The position numbers and the translations under genes were made by a program. The notes below the pieces were generated by a model. That model saw nothing but the letters and a program-made list of their open reading frames with translations. It had not been told where the DNA came from and made no database searches. A DNA stretch of 64,000 nucleotides from Cryptosporangium aurantiacum (lineage in GTDB: Bacteria > Actinomycetota > Actinomycetes > Mycobacteriales > Cryptosporangiaceae). The stretch is from positions 124,001-188,000 of the forward strand of contig NZ_FRCS01000002.1 of the NCBI RefSeq assembly GCF_900143005.1, read 5' to 3'. This document shows positions 43,212-52,165 of the stretch, in pieces. Position 1 is the stretch's first letter; every line of letters starts with the position of its first letter.

Positions 43212-44012
43212 GTGCGCCGACCCGTTCTGCTCGCTGCCGGGTTCGCAGCGGCCGCCGCGCTGCTGCTGACCGGTTGCGGCTCGCCGTCCGAGGACAGCTC
43301 GACCGGTACCAGCAGCGCGTCGGGGAGCGTCAGCGAGGTGAGCGGCACCGTGACCGTGTTCGCGGCCGCCTCGCTCACCGAGTCGTTCACGACGCTCGGC
43401 AAGCAGTTCGAGGCCGCGAACCCGAGCGTCACCGTGAAGTTCAACTTCGGTGCCAGCTCGGCGCTGGCCGAGAGCATCGCGCAGGGCGCGCCCGCCGACG
43501 TGTTCGCGTCGGCCAGCACGAAGAACATGGACGCCGCGGTCGCGGACGGCGCTGCCCGCGACCCGAAAACGTTCGCGGAGAACTCGATGGAGATCGCGGT
43601 GCCAGCGGACAACCCTGGCAACGTCACCAGGTTGGCCGACCTGACGAAGCCGGGCCTGAAGATCGCGCTCTGCCAAGAGCAGGTGCCGTGCGGCGCGACC
43701 GCGCAGAAGGTGTTCGACAAGGCGAAGATCACGGTCAAGGCGACGACGCTCGGCGCGGACGTGAAGTCGGTGCTGACCACCGTGTCGCTGGGCGAGGTCG
43801 ACGCGGGCGTCGTCTACAAGACCGACGTGAAGGCCGCGGGCAGCAAGGTCAAGGGCATCGAGATCCCGGCCGCCCAGAACGCGTCCACCGCGTATCCGAT
43901 CGCGACGCTGGCCGAGGCGCCGAACGAGGAGGCCGCGAAGGCGTTCCTGGAGTACGTGCTGTCCCCCGACGGCGCGAAGGTCCTCACCACGGCGGGCTTC
44001 ACCGCTCCGTGA
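43212..44012 (+). CDS. modA: Molybdate ABC transporter substrate-binding lipoprotein
   Basis: A 266-aa lipoprotein. The signal peptide ends in LLLTGC, so it is lipidated at Cys22 or so. The mature part follows ModA: VTVFAAASLTESFTTLGKQF, FNFGASSALAESIAQGAPAD and FASAS blocks. It captures molybdate (or tungstate) outside the membrane and delivers it to ModB. GTG start. Its stop overlaps the modB start in GTGA. Confidence 0.95.
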   Translation: MRRPVLLAAGFAAAAALLLTGCGSPSEDSSTGTSSASGSVSEVSGTVTVFAAASLTESFTTLGKQFEAANPSVTVKFNFGASSALAESIAQGAPADVFASASTKNMDAAVADGAARDPKTFAENSMEIAVPADNPGNVTRLADLTKPGLKIALCQEQVPCGATAQKVFDKAKITVKATTLGADVKSVLTTVSLGEVDAGVVYKTDVKAAGSKVKGIEIPAAQNASTAYPIATLAEAPNEEAAKAFLEYVLSPDGAKVLTTAGFTAP

Positions 44013-44788
44013 GACGCGCGCCCGCACCGCTCTTCGTCCCGGCTCTCGTGGCGGTGGTGTTCCTGACGCTGCCGCTGCTCGGCCTGCTGGTGCGGGCCCC
44101 CTGGACCGGGCTGCCGGAGCTGCTCACCGATCCGCTGGTCCGTGAGGCGCTGCGGCTGTCGGTGGTCAGCGCGGTGCTCGCGACAGCGCTGTCGCTGGTG
44201 TTCGGTGTGCCGCTGGCCTGGGTGCTGGCGCGCACCGAGTTCCCCGGCAAGGCCCTGGTTCGTGCGCTGGTGACCGTTCCGCTGGTGCTGCCGCCGGTTG
44301 TCGGTGGTGTGGCGCTGCTGCTCGCCTTCGGCAGGCGGGGCATCATCGGGCGCTACCTGGACAGCTGGTTCGACTACACGATCCCGTTCACCACCACCGC
44401 GGTGGTGCTGGCGGAGACGTTCGTCGCGATGCCGTTCCTGGTGCTGACCGTCGAGGGCGCGCTGCGCGCCGCCGACCGCCGGTTCGAGGAAGCGTCGGCC
44501 ACGCTCGGCGCCGACCGCTGGACGACGTTCCGCCGAGTCACGCTGCCGCTGGTCGCCCCGTCGGTGCTGGCGGGTGCGGTGCTCTGCTGGGCTCGGGCAC
44601 TCGGCGAGTTCGGCGCCACGATCACGTTCGCCGGCAACTATCCCGGCACCACGCAGACGATGCCGCTGGCGGTGTACCTGGCGCTGGAGAGCGATCCCGA
44701 GGCCGCGATCGCGCTCTCGCTGGTGCTGCTCGCGGTCTCGGTCGTGATCCTCGCGGCGCTGCGCGACCGCGTGGTGCGGTCGCCATGA
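44009..44788 (+). CDS. modB: Molybdate ABC transporter permease
   Basis: A 259-aa membrane permease from the GTG at 44009. It has five to six membrane helices and the cytoplasmic EAA loop in FEEASATLGADRWTTFRRVTLP near 158-180, which contacts ModC. FGATITFAGN near 206 is typical of ModB. It overlaps modA and modC by 4 nt each. Confidence 0.95.
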   Translation: MRRAPAPLFVPALVAVVFLTLPLLGLLVRAPWTGLPELLTDPLVREALRLSVVSAVLATALSLVFGVPLAWVLARTEFPGKALVRALVTVPLVLPPVVGGVALLLAFGRRGIIGRYLDSWFDYTIPFTTTAVVLAETFVAMPFLVLTVEGALRAADRRFEEASATLGADRWTTFRRVTLPLVAPSVLAGAVLCWARALGEFGATITFAGNYPGTTQTMPLAVYLALESDPEAAIALSLVLLAVSVVILAALRDRVVRSP

Positions 44789-45825
44789 GCCTCGACGCCC
44801 ACATCCGGGTCGACCGCGGCACGTTCACCCTGGACGCCACCGTGCAGGCGGCACCGGGGCAGGTGCTCGGTGTGATCGGCCCCAACGGCGCCGGCAAGAC
44901 GACGCTGCTGCGCGCACTCGCCGGGCTGACGCCGCTCTCCGGAGGGCGGATCGAGCTCGACGGGCGACGGCTGGACGACGTACCGGTAGAGAAGCGTCGC
45001 GTCGGCGTCGTCTTCCAGGACTACCTGCTGTTCCCGCACCTGTCCGCGCTGGACAACGTCGCCTACGGCCTTCGGGCTCGTGGGCGCCGCAAGGCGGCCG
45101 CCCGGGACGCCGCCCGCGAATGGCTCGACCGGGTCGGGCTCTCCGAGCACGCGGGCAAACGGCCGGGGCAGCTCTCCGGCGGGCAGGCGCAGCGGGTCGC
45201 GCTGGCGCGGGCGCTGGTGATCGAGCCGGATCTGCTGCTGCTGGACGAGCCGCTCTCCGCGCTGGACGCCGGTACCCGGCTGCGGCTGCGAACCGATCTG
45301 CGGACGCACCTGACGTCCTACGGGGGCCCTTCGCTGGTGATCACGCACGATCCGGTGGAGGCGATGATCCTCGCCGATCGGCTCGTGGTGCTGGAGGGCG
45401 GGCGGATCGTCCAGAAGGGCACCGCCGCAGAGGTCACGCGCCGGCCCGCGACCGACTACGTCGCCCGGCTCGTCGGCCTCAACCTGTACCGGGGCGACGC
45501 CGCGGACGGACGGGTGACGCTGGAGGGCGGCGGCACGTTCGTGATCAGCGATCGGGCGCTCGACGGGGCGGTGCACGTGGCGGTCCGGCCGTCGGAGATC
45601 GCGCTGTACCGGGACGAGCCGACCGGCGGCAGCCCGCGGAACACCTGGCGCGGTCAGATCGTCGGTATCGAGGCGCTGGGCGACCGGATCCGGGTGGCGG
45701 TGGACGGCGAGCCGCCGGCTCTCGTCGACCTGACCCCGGACGCGGTCGCGGACCTGGACCTGACCGCGGGGGCGGACGTCTGGCTCAGCGCCAAGGCGTC
45801 CGCCCTCACGGCTTACGGTTCCTAG
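44785..45825 (+). CDS. modC: Molybdate ABC transporter ATP-binding protein
   Basis: A 346-aa ATPase. Walker A is GPNGAGKTT at 32-40, the Q-loop is VFQDYLLFP, the signature is LSGGQAQRVALARAL, Walker B is LLLLDEPLSALDAG, and the H-loop is VITHD. The last 110 residues form a TOBE/Mop-like regulatory domain. It powers ModAB uptake. Molybdate supplies molybdenum-cofactor enzymes, none of which is encoded in this window. Confidence 0.95.
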   Translation: MSLDAHIRVDRGTFTLDATVQAAPGQVLGVIGPNGAGKTTLLRALAGLTPLSGGRIELDGRRLDDVPVEKRRVGVVFQDYLLFPHLSALDNVAYGLRARGRRKAAARDAAREWLDRVGLSEHAGKRPGQLSGGQAQRVALARALVIEPDLLLLDEPLSALDAGTRLRLRTDLRTHLTSYGGPSLVITHDPVEAMILADRLVVLEGGRIVQKGTAAEVTRRPATDYVARLVGLNLYRGDAADGRVTLEGGGTFVISDRALDGAVHVAVRPSEIALYRDEPTGGSPRNTWRGQIVGIEALGDRIRVAVDGEPPALVDLTPDAVADLDLTAGADVWLSAKASALTAYGS

Positions 45826-45838
45826 AGACCTACCGAGG

Positions 45839-46924
45839 TCAGAGACCCCAGTCCATCCGGGGCACGACCGCGGTCTTGACCGAGAACTGGCCGACGTCCT
45901 CGACGCCCGAGGTGTCCTCCCGGTCCTCCTCACGGCTCTTCACGACGTGCTTGCCGAACTTGTCGACGAGCGGACGGTCGCTGTCCCGCTTCAGCCAGAG
46001 GCGCAGCAGGTGCCGCTTACGGCCGTACTGCGGCCAGTCGATGAACGCGGTCCGCGAGTGCAGAGCGGCGTAGTTCGAGACCCACTGGATGTCACCGGGC
46101 TGGAAGTCCATGTCCAGCGCCATGCCCGGCTCGTAGGTGATCTCGTCGAACAGCTTGACGACCTCGATCTGCTGCGGCGTCAGCCGCGGCGTCTCCGGGT
46201 AGTCCTGCGCGGTGAAGATGTACGTCGAGCCGGCGTACATGCTGAACACGCCGTCCTTGAGGCTCACGATCGGCGACGTGTAGGTCTTCGCCGGGGCGTC
46301 GTGGTCCTGCTTGTACCAGTCGAAGTAGAACGGCTCGTGCAGCAGCGGAGCCAGGTCCGGACGACGCTGGAGGATCTCGTTGTAGATCTGGGCACCCGAG
46401 ACGAGGCTGGACGCGCCACCCTCCTTGGCCGGGCGGAGGCAGAACAGCGCCACCGCGTCCGAGCTGTCCGAGTGGAAGACCAGCTTGTCGGCGACCCGGG
46501 ACGACAGTGCGCTCGGGTCGTCCATCGTCTTCGTCGAGGTGGCGATGACGTGGTCGATCAGGTCGGCCATCTCGTTCTGCTTCATCGGGACGCCGAGGTG
46601 GAGGCCGGTGAGGTAGAAGATCGCACCGGACAGCGCGTCCGAGTAGAGCTCGGTCTTGAGCCCACGGATCAGCACGAAGCCGCGACCGCGGTCCATGTCG
46701 TTGGCCCACTGCTCGATGGCCTGCGCGCAGACCGGGAGCGGGTAGTCGTCGCGGGTCACCCGGCGCAGATCGGGGTCGTCCTCGACGAACTTGCGGCCGA
46801 CCGCCTCGAGCTCGGCGATCTCCGCCTCGTTCAGCTGGTAGATCCAGGACTTCTCGTTCTGGAGCTGGTCGCCCCGCCAGGCCGCCGGCCCGGTGACCGG
46901 GGACAGGTCAGTGGTGACGGTCAT
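45839..46924 (-). CDS. TauD/TfdA-type Fe(II)/2-oxoglutarate dioxygenase
   Basis: A 361-aa protein. Iron ligands: His and Asp of FHSDSSD near residue 150, and a distal His in YAALHSRTAF near 290. An Arg further on in RHLLRLWLKR would bind 2-oxoglutarate. Family members hydroxylate or cleave C-H bonds next to sulfonate, ether or amine groups. Last of three minus-strand genes following VOC and SnoaL-like genes, with a 66-nt gap before it. The substrate is unknown. Confidence 0.88.
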   Translation of the reverse strand: MTVTTDLSPVTGPAAWRGDQLQNEKSWIYQLNEAEIAELEAVGRKFVEDDPDLRRVTRDDYPLPVCAQAIEQWANDMDRGRGFVLIRGLKTELYSDALSGAIFYLTGLHLGVPMKQNEMADLIDHVIATSTKTMDDPSALSSRVADKLVFHSDSSDAVALFCLRPAKEGGASSLVSGAQIYNEILQRRPDLAPLLHEPFYFDWYKQDHDAPAKTYTSPIVSLKDGVFSMYAGSTYIFTAQDYPETPRLTPQQIEVVKLFDEITYEPGMALDMDFQPGDIQWVSNYAALHSRTAFIDWPQYGRKRHLLRLWLKRDSDRPLVDKFGKHVVKSREEDREDTSGVEDVGQFSVKTAVVPRMDWGL

Positions 46925-46990
46925 CGTGGTTTTCTCCTATGGGATGAACTGCGGCCCAGCCGGATGGCACCGGCGACACGGGCGAGAGGC

Positions 46991-47392
46991 TCACTTCGCG
47001 AGCTGTTGTTGGACGGTCGTCCCGTCCCAGTAGTCGCGGCGGTGCGCGATCAGGCCTTCGGAGACACGGAACCAGAACATTCCCCGCACCGCGACCGGCT
47101 TGAGCACACCGGCCGGGTCGGCCAACCGGAACGACATCCGGTAGCCGACCGCGGCACGGTCGCCGTCGACCAGGAGGTCGTCGACGTCGTAGCGCAGGCC
47201 CTGGAACTCGGCCAGGAAGCCGCCGAGCCGGTCCCGATAAGCGGCACGCCCGCGCAGGCTGCGGCCCGCGGCGGACGTGTGCTCGTTGTGGAAGTCGTCG
47301 GTGACGCAGGCCGCGATCGCGTCCGCGTCACCGGCGTTCAGCGCCGCGAGGTATCGCTCGACGACCGCCCGCGTGGTGGTCAGCTGCCCCAC
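46991..47392 (-). CDS. SnoaL/NTF2-like protein
   Basis: A 133-aa protein from the GTG at 47392, which overlaps the end of the VOC gene by 13 nt. Pattern: VERYLAALNAGDADAIAACVTDDF near residue 10-33, typical of SnoaL-like ester cyclases and ketosteroid-isomerase-fold proteins. The fold has a deep pocket and is used by isomerases, cyclases and dehydratases. It is probably an enzyme in the same pathway as the VOC protein and the TauD-type oxygenase. The reaction is unknown. Confidence 0.75.
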   Translation of the reverse strand: MGQLTTTRAVVERYLAALNAGDADAIAACVTDDFHNEHTSAAGRSLRGRAAYRDRLGGFLAEFQGLRYDVDDLLVDGDRAAVGYRMSFRLADPAGVLKPVAVRGMFWFRVSEGLIAHRRDYWDGTTVQQQLAK

Positions 47393-47832
47393 TTGGTGCG
47401 GACGGACTCGAAGACCTTCTGGTCGTGCGAGATCTCGATGACGTTGCCGTCCGGGTCCTTCAGCGCGCAGATGTAGCCGACCGGGTCGGGCATCTGGCGG
47501 GGCTCCCAGTGCAGGACGCCGAGCTCGCGCGCCTTCGCGGCGATCGCGTCGACGTCCTCGCGGTTCGGCACCTCGATACCGATGTGCGCGAACGGCGTCA
47601 GCAGCCCGTGCTGGCCGCCGTGGTCCTTGTTGAAGTCGACCAGCACGAGGACGAACGGCGTCTCGACCTGCTTGTCGTTGGACAGCCAGGCGCTCTGACC
47701 GTCGGCGTCCTTGAACCGCTCGAGCACCACCAGCGGGGTCAACGAGGTGTAGAACTCGATCGACTTGTCGAGGTCGCCGGACGGCAGCGCGACATGCGTC
47801 CATCGCGCCTGCGTCAGCTTCGTGTCCGTCAC
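47380..47832 (-). CDS. VOC (glyoxalase/dioxygenase) superfamily protein
   Basis: A 150-aa single-module-pair VOC protein. Candidate metal ligands: His13 in WTHVALPSGDL, His in FAHIGIEVP near 83, and Glu in GNVIEISHD near 134. That would suit a metal-dependent lyase, isomerase or dioxygenase. The first gene of the VOC-SnoaL-TauD group. An inverted repeat with 10-bp arms lies in its upstream region. Confidence 0.82.
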   Translation of the reverse strand: MTDTKLTQARWTHVALPSGDLDKSIEFYTSLTPLVVLERFKDADGQSAWLSNDKQVETPFVLVLVDFNKDHGGQHGLLTPFAHIGIEVPNREDVDAIAAKARELGVLHWEPRQMPDPVGYICALKDPDGNVIEISHDQKVFESVRTKWGS

Positions 47833-47848
47833 GGGGTTCTCCTCTTCG

Positions 47849-47914
47849 ATTCAGCCCTGGCCCTGCGCTCTGGCCTTGGTGACCACCGTACTGAGGCCCC
47901 CGGAAGGGCTGAAT
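47849..47914. promoter_or_regulatory. Widely spaced 10-bp inverted repeat upstream of VOC gene
   Basis: ATTCAGCCCT at 47849-47858 pairs perfectly with AGGGCTGAAT at 47905-47914. The repeat starts 16 nt before the VOC start codon, in the 218-nt gap to the divergent aldo/keto reductase. It could be a 5'-leader structure or paired regulator sites. Confidence 0.4.
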
Positions 47915-48050
47915 GTGCCGGGGGGACAAAGATGTCGGTCACACTCTGCTCCCGCACCACATCAGGCTTCCGCGGACGCTGTGCGAGGGTTCGGTCAGTA
48001 CGGTTCGCGCGTGGTTCCCAGCGCCCAATGGGGCCGGGAAAGGACATTCG

Positions 48051-49079
48051 ATGCGTACCCAACTGCTCGGCCGTACCGGCTTACACGTCACGCCGCTGGC
48101 TCTCGGCACGATGATGTTCGGCGCCTGGGGCAACCGCGATCACGACGAGTGCGTCCGGATCATCCACGCGGCGCTGGACGCCGGGATCAACGTCCTGGAC
48201 GCCGCCGACGTCTACGCGTTCGGCGAGACCGAGGAGATCGTCGGGCGGGCGATCAAGGGCCGCCGGGACGACATCGTGCTGGCCACGAAGTTCTGCGAGC
48301 CGGTCGGGCCGGGTCCGGTGAACCGCTCCGGTGGTAGCCGCCGCTGGATCGTGCGCGCGGTGGAGGACTCGCTGCGGCGCCTGGACACCGACTACATCGA
48401 CGTCTACCAGATGCACCGCCCGGACCCGGACACCGACCTCGACGAGACGCTCGGCGCGCTCTCCGACCTGGTGCGGCAGGGCAAGGTGCGGACGATCGGC
48501 ACGTCGAACTTCCCCGCCGGTGACCTGGTCGAGGCGCAGTGGGTCGCCGAGCGGCGCGGCCGCGAGCGCTTCCGCACCGAGCAGCTGAGCTACTCGATCT
48601 TCGATCGGCACGCCGAGGCGGACGCGCTGCCGGTGGCCGAGCGGTACGGCCTGGGCGTGCTGGTGTGGAGCCCGCTCAACGGCGGCTGGCTCACCGGGAA
48701 GTACCGGCCGGGCGTCGAGCCGCCCGCCGACTCGCGGGCGAAGACCAACGGCGACCACTTCGACTTCCGTGCCGAGGAGGCGCGGGCGGCGAAGCTCGCG
48801 CGCATCGACGCGCTGGAGGCGATCGCGCGGGACGCCGGCGTGACGCTGATCGAGCTGGCGCTCGGGTTCGTGCTCGCACACCGGGCGGTCAGCGCCGCGA
48901 TCATCGGTCCGCGCACGATGGAGCAGCTGAACTCGCAGCTCGGCGCCGCGGACGTGGTGCTGTCCGACGAGATCCTGGACCGGATCGACGCGGTGGTGGA
49001 GCCGGGCGTCAACCTGCATCAGACCGGCGCCGGTGACCGCGGCCGGGTCCTGAGCGACGCGCGCCTCCGCCGCCGCTGA
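48051..49079 (+). CDS. Aldo/keto reductase
   Basis: A 342-aa NADPH-dependent reductase from the ATG at 48051 (GGGAAAGGA upstream). Catalytic residues: Asp and Tyr in DAADVYAFGE (near 46-55), Lys in LATKF (near 80) and His in YQMHRPD (near 116). NADPH-binding segment GPRTMEQL near 285. It reduces aldehydes or ketones. Monocistronic; it ends before a strong hairpin shared with the convergent FGGY kinase gene. Its 3' end and the sequence after it contain short GC-rich tandem repeats. Confidence 0.92.
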   Translation: MRTQLLGRTGLHVTPLALGTMMFGAWGNRDHDECVRIIHAALDAGINVLDAADVYAFGETEEIVGRAIKGRRDDIVLATKFCEPVGPGPVNRSGGSRRWIVRAVEDSLRRLDTDYIDVYQMHRPDPDTDLDETLGALSDLVRQGKVRTIGTSNFPAGDLVEAQWVAERRGRERFRTEQLSYSIFDRHAEADALPVAERYGLGVLVWSPLNGGWLTGKYRPGVEPPADSRAKTNGDHFDFRAEEARAAKLARIDALEAIARDAGVTLIELALGFVLAHRAVSAAIIGPRTMEQLNSQLGAADVVLSDEILDRIDAVVEPGVNLHQTGAGDRGRVLSDARLRRR

Positions 49080-49099
49080 CACGCGGCCGCCGTTTGACG

Positions 49100-49129
49100 C
49101 CTCCGCCGCTGACCCCTCCGCCGCTGACC
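49100..49129 (+). repeat. Two 15-bp tandem repeats after the reductase gene
   Basis: CCTCCGCCGCTGACC occurs twice in direct succession (49100-49114 and 49115-49129). A near copy, with one extra CCG, forms the last codons and stop of the aldo/keto reductase gene just upstream. As at rpmG, the tail of a gene including its stop seems to have been copied downstream. Confidence 0.7.
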
Positions 49130-49134
49130 GCGGT

Positions 49135-49183
49135 TTGACGCGAAACCGGGCGCTAAGCGTTTCTTAGAGCCCGGTTTCGCGTC
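49135..49183. terminator. Strong bidirectional hairpin; 49-nt element copy 2
   Basis: GACGCGAAACCGGGC (49137-49151) pairs perfectly with GCCCGGTTTCGCGTC (49169-49183), and CTAAG/CTTAG extends the stem inside around a CGTTT loop. It separates the convergent reductase and FGGY kinase genes and overlaps the kinase stop codon. The same element in degenerate form is at 30077-30125. Confidence 0.85.
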
Positions 49184-50477
49184 ACTTCCGGGATTCCGAC
49201 GTCGCCCCGAGTTCTAGGAAGCGCTGGTAACCCTCTTGGTACGCGGGTTGGGGTTCGGGGTCGACGATGGTGACCGTGGGGCGGGGCCAGGTGTGGGTGG
49301 CGCTCGCACCGGGCCCCGGCCACCAGCCGGCGCCGGCGCCCGCGCTCAGCGCCGCGCCGTACGCGGCCAGGTCGGTCTCGTCCGGCACCTCGACCGGCAC
49401 CTCCAGCACCGAGGCCTTGATCAGGTTCCAGAGTGGGCTGCGCGCCGGTGACCCGGCCGCGACGAGCGTCGTCAGCGTCACCCCACCGGCGGCCAGCCCC
49501 TCGGCGACGTGCGCGAGCCCGTACGCGGTCGCCTCCAGCACCGCGCGGGCCAGCTGCGGACGCCCCGCGTCCGAGCCCAGCCCGACGATCTCGGCGCGCA
49601 GCTGCCGGTTCCACCGTGGCGCCCGCGCGCCCTCCAGGTACGGCAGCACGAGGACGCCGTCCGCACCCGCGGGCACGGTCGACGCCAGCTCGATCAGCTC
49701 GGGGATACCGCACCCGGTGATCGTCCGGAGCCATTCCAGCATCAGCCCGTGGCCGCTGACCGGTCCGCCGAGGATGTCCAAACCGGTCACCGCGCTGGTC
49801 AGCGTGTACATCCCGGGTAGCCGCTGTCCGTCCGCGACCACGACCGCGAGCCCACCGGTGCGTCCGCCCGGGTCCATCCCGCGCCCCGGACGGTCCATCG
49901 CGCCAGCCCAGAACGCCAGGTACGCGTCCTGGGCGCCGGCCACCAGCGGAATGCCCGCAGGCAGGCCGTGCGAGCCGCTGGTGCGCCCGATCGGCGTCCC
50001 GGTCGGAACGACCGGGCCGTACCCGGGAAGCTCCGGATCACCCGGCCAGCGCGACTGAACCGGGTCGGCGCCCAGCCGCACGCTCAGCCAGTCGTAGACC
50101 TGGAGCGGATCGACGTCTCCCCCGGACTCCTCGCTCAGCACCGACAGCTGCGCCGCGTGCTGCTCGGCCGGGGTGCCGGTGGCGCCCGCCGGGTGCCGGT
50201 AGGTCACCGCGAGCCCGCCGTTCGCGGGCACGGTCGTCGGGCTCTGGCCGCCGAGGCTGATCGCCGCGCACGGACGGTCGGACGGCAGGTCGGCCAGGAT
50301 CGCCTCGAGCGCGGCGGTGACGCCGGACAGCCATCCGGCCGGATCCGCGTACCCGGCGGGCCAGCCGACGGCGCCGGGGTAGGGCGCGTACGCGTGAGCG
50401 ACGATCTCCCCGTCGGGGCCGAGCGCGAGCGCCCGCGCCGAGTCGCTGCCGAGGTGCAGGCCCACTACAACGCTCAT
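49182..50477 (-). CDS. FGGY-family carbohydrate kinase
   Basis: A 431-aa protein from the ATG at 50477, whose A overlaps the amidase stop (TGATG); this is shorter than typical xylulokinases (480-520 aa). N-terminal VVVGLHLGSDSARALAL gives the phosphate-binding loop. A catalytic Asp is in VAGAQDAYLAFWAGAM near 190, and the ATP-binding part near 360-400 includes VAAGSPARSPLWNLIKA and AAYGAALSAGAGAG. It should phosphorylate a sugar or polyol. It is the last gene of the transporter-amidase array; the sugar is unknown. Confidence 0.85.
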   Translation of the reverse strand: MSVVVGLHLGSDSARALALGPDGEIVAHAYAPYPGAVGWPAGYADPAGWLSGVTAALEAILADLPSDRPCAAISLGGQSPTTVPANGGLAVTYRHPAGATGTPAEQHAAQLSVLSEESGGDVDPLQVYDWLSVRLGADPVQSRWPGDPELPGYGPVVPTGTPIGRTSGSHGLPAGIPLVAGAQDAYLAFWAGAMDRPGRGMDPGGRTGGLAVVVADGQRLPGMYTLTSAVTGLDILGGPVSGHGLMLEWLRTITGCGIPELIELASTVPAGADGVLVLPYLEGARAPRWNRQLRAEIVGLGSDAGRPQLARAVLEATAYGLAHVAEGLAAGGVTLTTLVAAGSPARSPLWNLIKASVLEVPVEVPDETDLAAYGAALSAGAGAGWWPGPGASATHTWPRPTVTIVDPEPQPAYQEGYQRFLELGATSESRK

Positions 50478-52099
50478 CAGGCCCCCCAGGTGGGTCGGGT
50501 TCCGTGCCACCCGGTGCGGCGCTGAAACGCGTCCCCCGCGCGCAGCACCAGGCTCTCGTCGAACGCCGCACCGATGACCTGCAGGCCGAGCGGCAGGCGG
50601 TCCGCGGTGAAGCCCATCGGCACCGAGAGCGCCGGGTTGCCGACCACGTTCCAGTACGGCGCGTAGACGGCGAAGAACTCGCCGCTCTCGAAGAACGAAT
50701 CCAGCCGGTCGTACGACGTGGCGGCGATCGCCGCGGTCGGCGTCACGACCAGATCGACGTCCTCGAACAGGGCCGCCACCGCGTCCTGACCGGCCCGCCG
50801 GACGCGCTGGGCCTGCACGTAGTCGGCCGCGCTGAACGCCTCCGCGATGCCGATCGTGGCCAGCGTGTTCGCGAAGAAGTCGGCGGCGCGGGTGGCGAAG
50901 TCGGCCCGGTGGTACGCGAGCGCCTCGCTCAGCGTGATCACGATCGAGGCCGCGGCCATCTCCGGGTAGAGCGGCAGCTCGACCTCGACCAGGTCGGCTC
51001 CGGCCGCGACGAGCACGTCGAGCGCGGCCGCGAACACCGGACCGAGCGCCGGGTCGGCGACCCCGGCCGCGACCCGGTCCAGCCGGTCGACGCCGATGCG
51101 GACGCGCGTGAGGTCACCGGTCAGCGCGTCGGTGTACCGCGGTACCGGCACGTCAGCGGTGCTCGGGTCGGCCGGATCGAGGCCGGCGATGACCTCCAGC
51201 AGCAGCGCGCAATCGCGGGCGGTGGTGGCCATCGGTCCGACGTGGTCGGTGGACCAGCCCATCGGCAGCCCACCCACCCGGGACACGCGTCCGTACGTCG
51301 GTTTGAGGCCGGTGACGCCGCAGAACGCCGACGGCATCCGGATGCTGCCGCCCGAGTCGGTGCCCAGCGCACCGAGGAACGCGTCGGCGATCAGACCGGC
51401 GGCGTTGCCCGCGCTGGAGCCGCCGGTCCAGCGGGCGGGGTCCCACGGGTTGCGCGGGACGGGAAGCGGCTTACGCACGTCCGGAGAGCCGACACCGTAC
51501 TCCGAAGTGAGGGTCTTCCCGACCACGATCCCCCCGGCGGCCCGCAGCCGAGCCACCGCGGTCGCGTCCCGCCGATCGTCGGCCGGAGCCACCAGGCTCC
51601 CCGCGCTCGTGGGGCCGTCCAGCGTCGTCAGGAGGTCTTTGACGCCGAGCGGGAGGCCGGCGAGCGGTCCGACGTCGTTTCCGGCTTCCAGCTGCCGATC
51701 GACCCGCTGCGCGGCGGCGCGGGCGGCGTCGGCGAACCGGGACAGGAAGATCCCGAGTTCGGCGTCGGCCTTGTCGCCGGCCGCCAGCGCCGCATCCACC
51801 AGCTCGGCGCTGCGCACCTCGCCCCGCCGCAACGCTTCCGCCGCGCCCGCGAGCGTCTGCACGTTCTCTTCGCGGACGCTAGGCAGCGCGGTCACCTCCA
51901 CCGTGCCGCCCGCCCGCTCCCGCACCGCCGCACGGGGACCAGCGGGGTCGATCCGATCGGCGAGGTCACGGACCGCCGCCGGCCGACCCGAGACCGCCGG
52001 AACGGCGGTGAACACCGCTGCGGGCTCGGTGCCGCGCGGGATCGGAGCGGCGTGCAGCCGCTCCGCGAACTCCCGCGCTGCCGCGTCCGGCGCCGCCAT
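50477..52099 (-). CDS. Amidase-signature family amidase
   Basis: A 540-aa protein. The Ser-cisSer-Lys triad is visible: Lys154 in PLGVKDLL, cis-Ser at 228/229 in TGGSSAGN, and nucleophile Ser252 in GTDSGGSIRMPSAF. The N-terminal 90 residues are a variable cap. Family members hydrolyse amides, including allophanate, aryl amides and Glu-tRNA-Gln amides. It follows the permease genes by 66 nt, suggesting that the imported compound contains an amide. Confidence 0.9.
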   Translation of the reverse strand: MAAPDAAAREFAERLHAAPIPRGTEPAAVFTAVPAVSGRPAAVRDLADRIDPAGPRAAVRERAGGTVEVTALPSVREENVQTLAGAAEALRRGEVRSAELVDAALAAGDKADAELGIFLSRFADAARAAAQRVDRQLEAGNDVGPLAGLPLGVKDLLTTLDGPTSAGSLVAPADDRRDATAVARLRAAGGIVVGKTLTSEYGVGSPDVRKPLPVPRNPWDPARWTGGSSAGNAAGLIADAFLGALGTDSGGSIRMPSAFCGVTGLKPTYGRVSRVGGLPMGWSTDHVGPMATTARDCALLLEVIAGLDPADPSTADVPVPRYTDALTGDLTRVRIGVDRLDRVAAGVADPALGPVFAAALDVLVAAGADLVEVELPLYPEMAAASIVITLSEALAYHRADFATRAADFFANTLATIGIAEAFSAADYVQAQRVRRAGQDAVAALFEDVDLVVTPTAAIAATSYDRLDSFFESGEFFAVYAPYWNVVGNPALSVPMGFTADRLPLGLQVIGAAFDESLVLRAGDAFQRRTGWHGTRPTWGA

Positions 52100-52165
52100 T
52101 AGAACAGCGCCAATCCGAGCCGCGGCGCGTTACCGCAGCGATGTGTTTCCCCCGTGGTTCTCATC

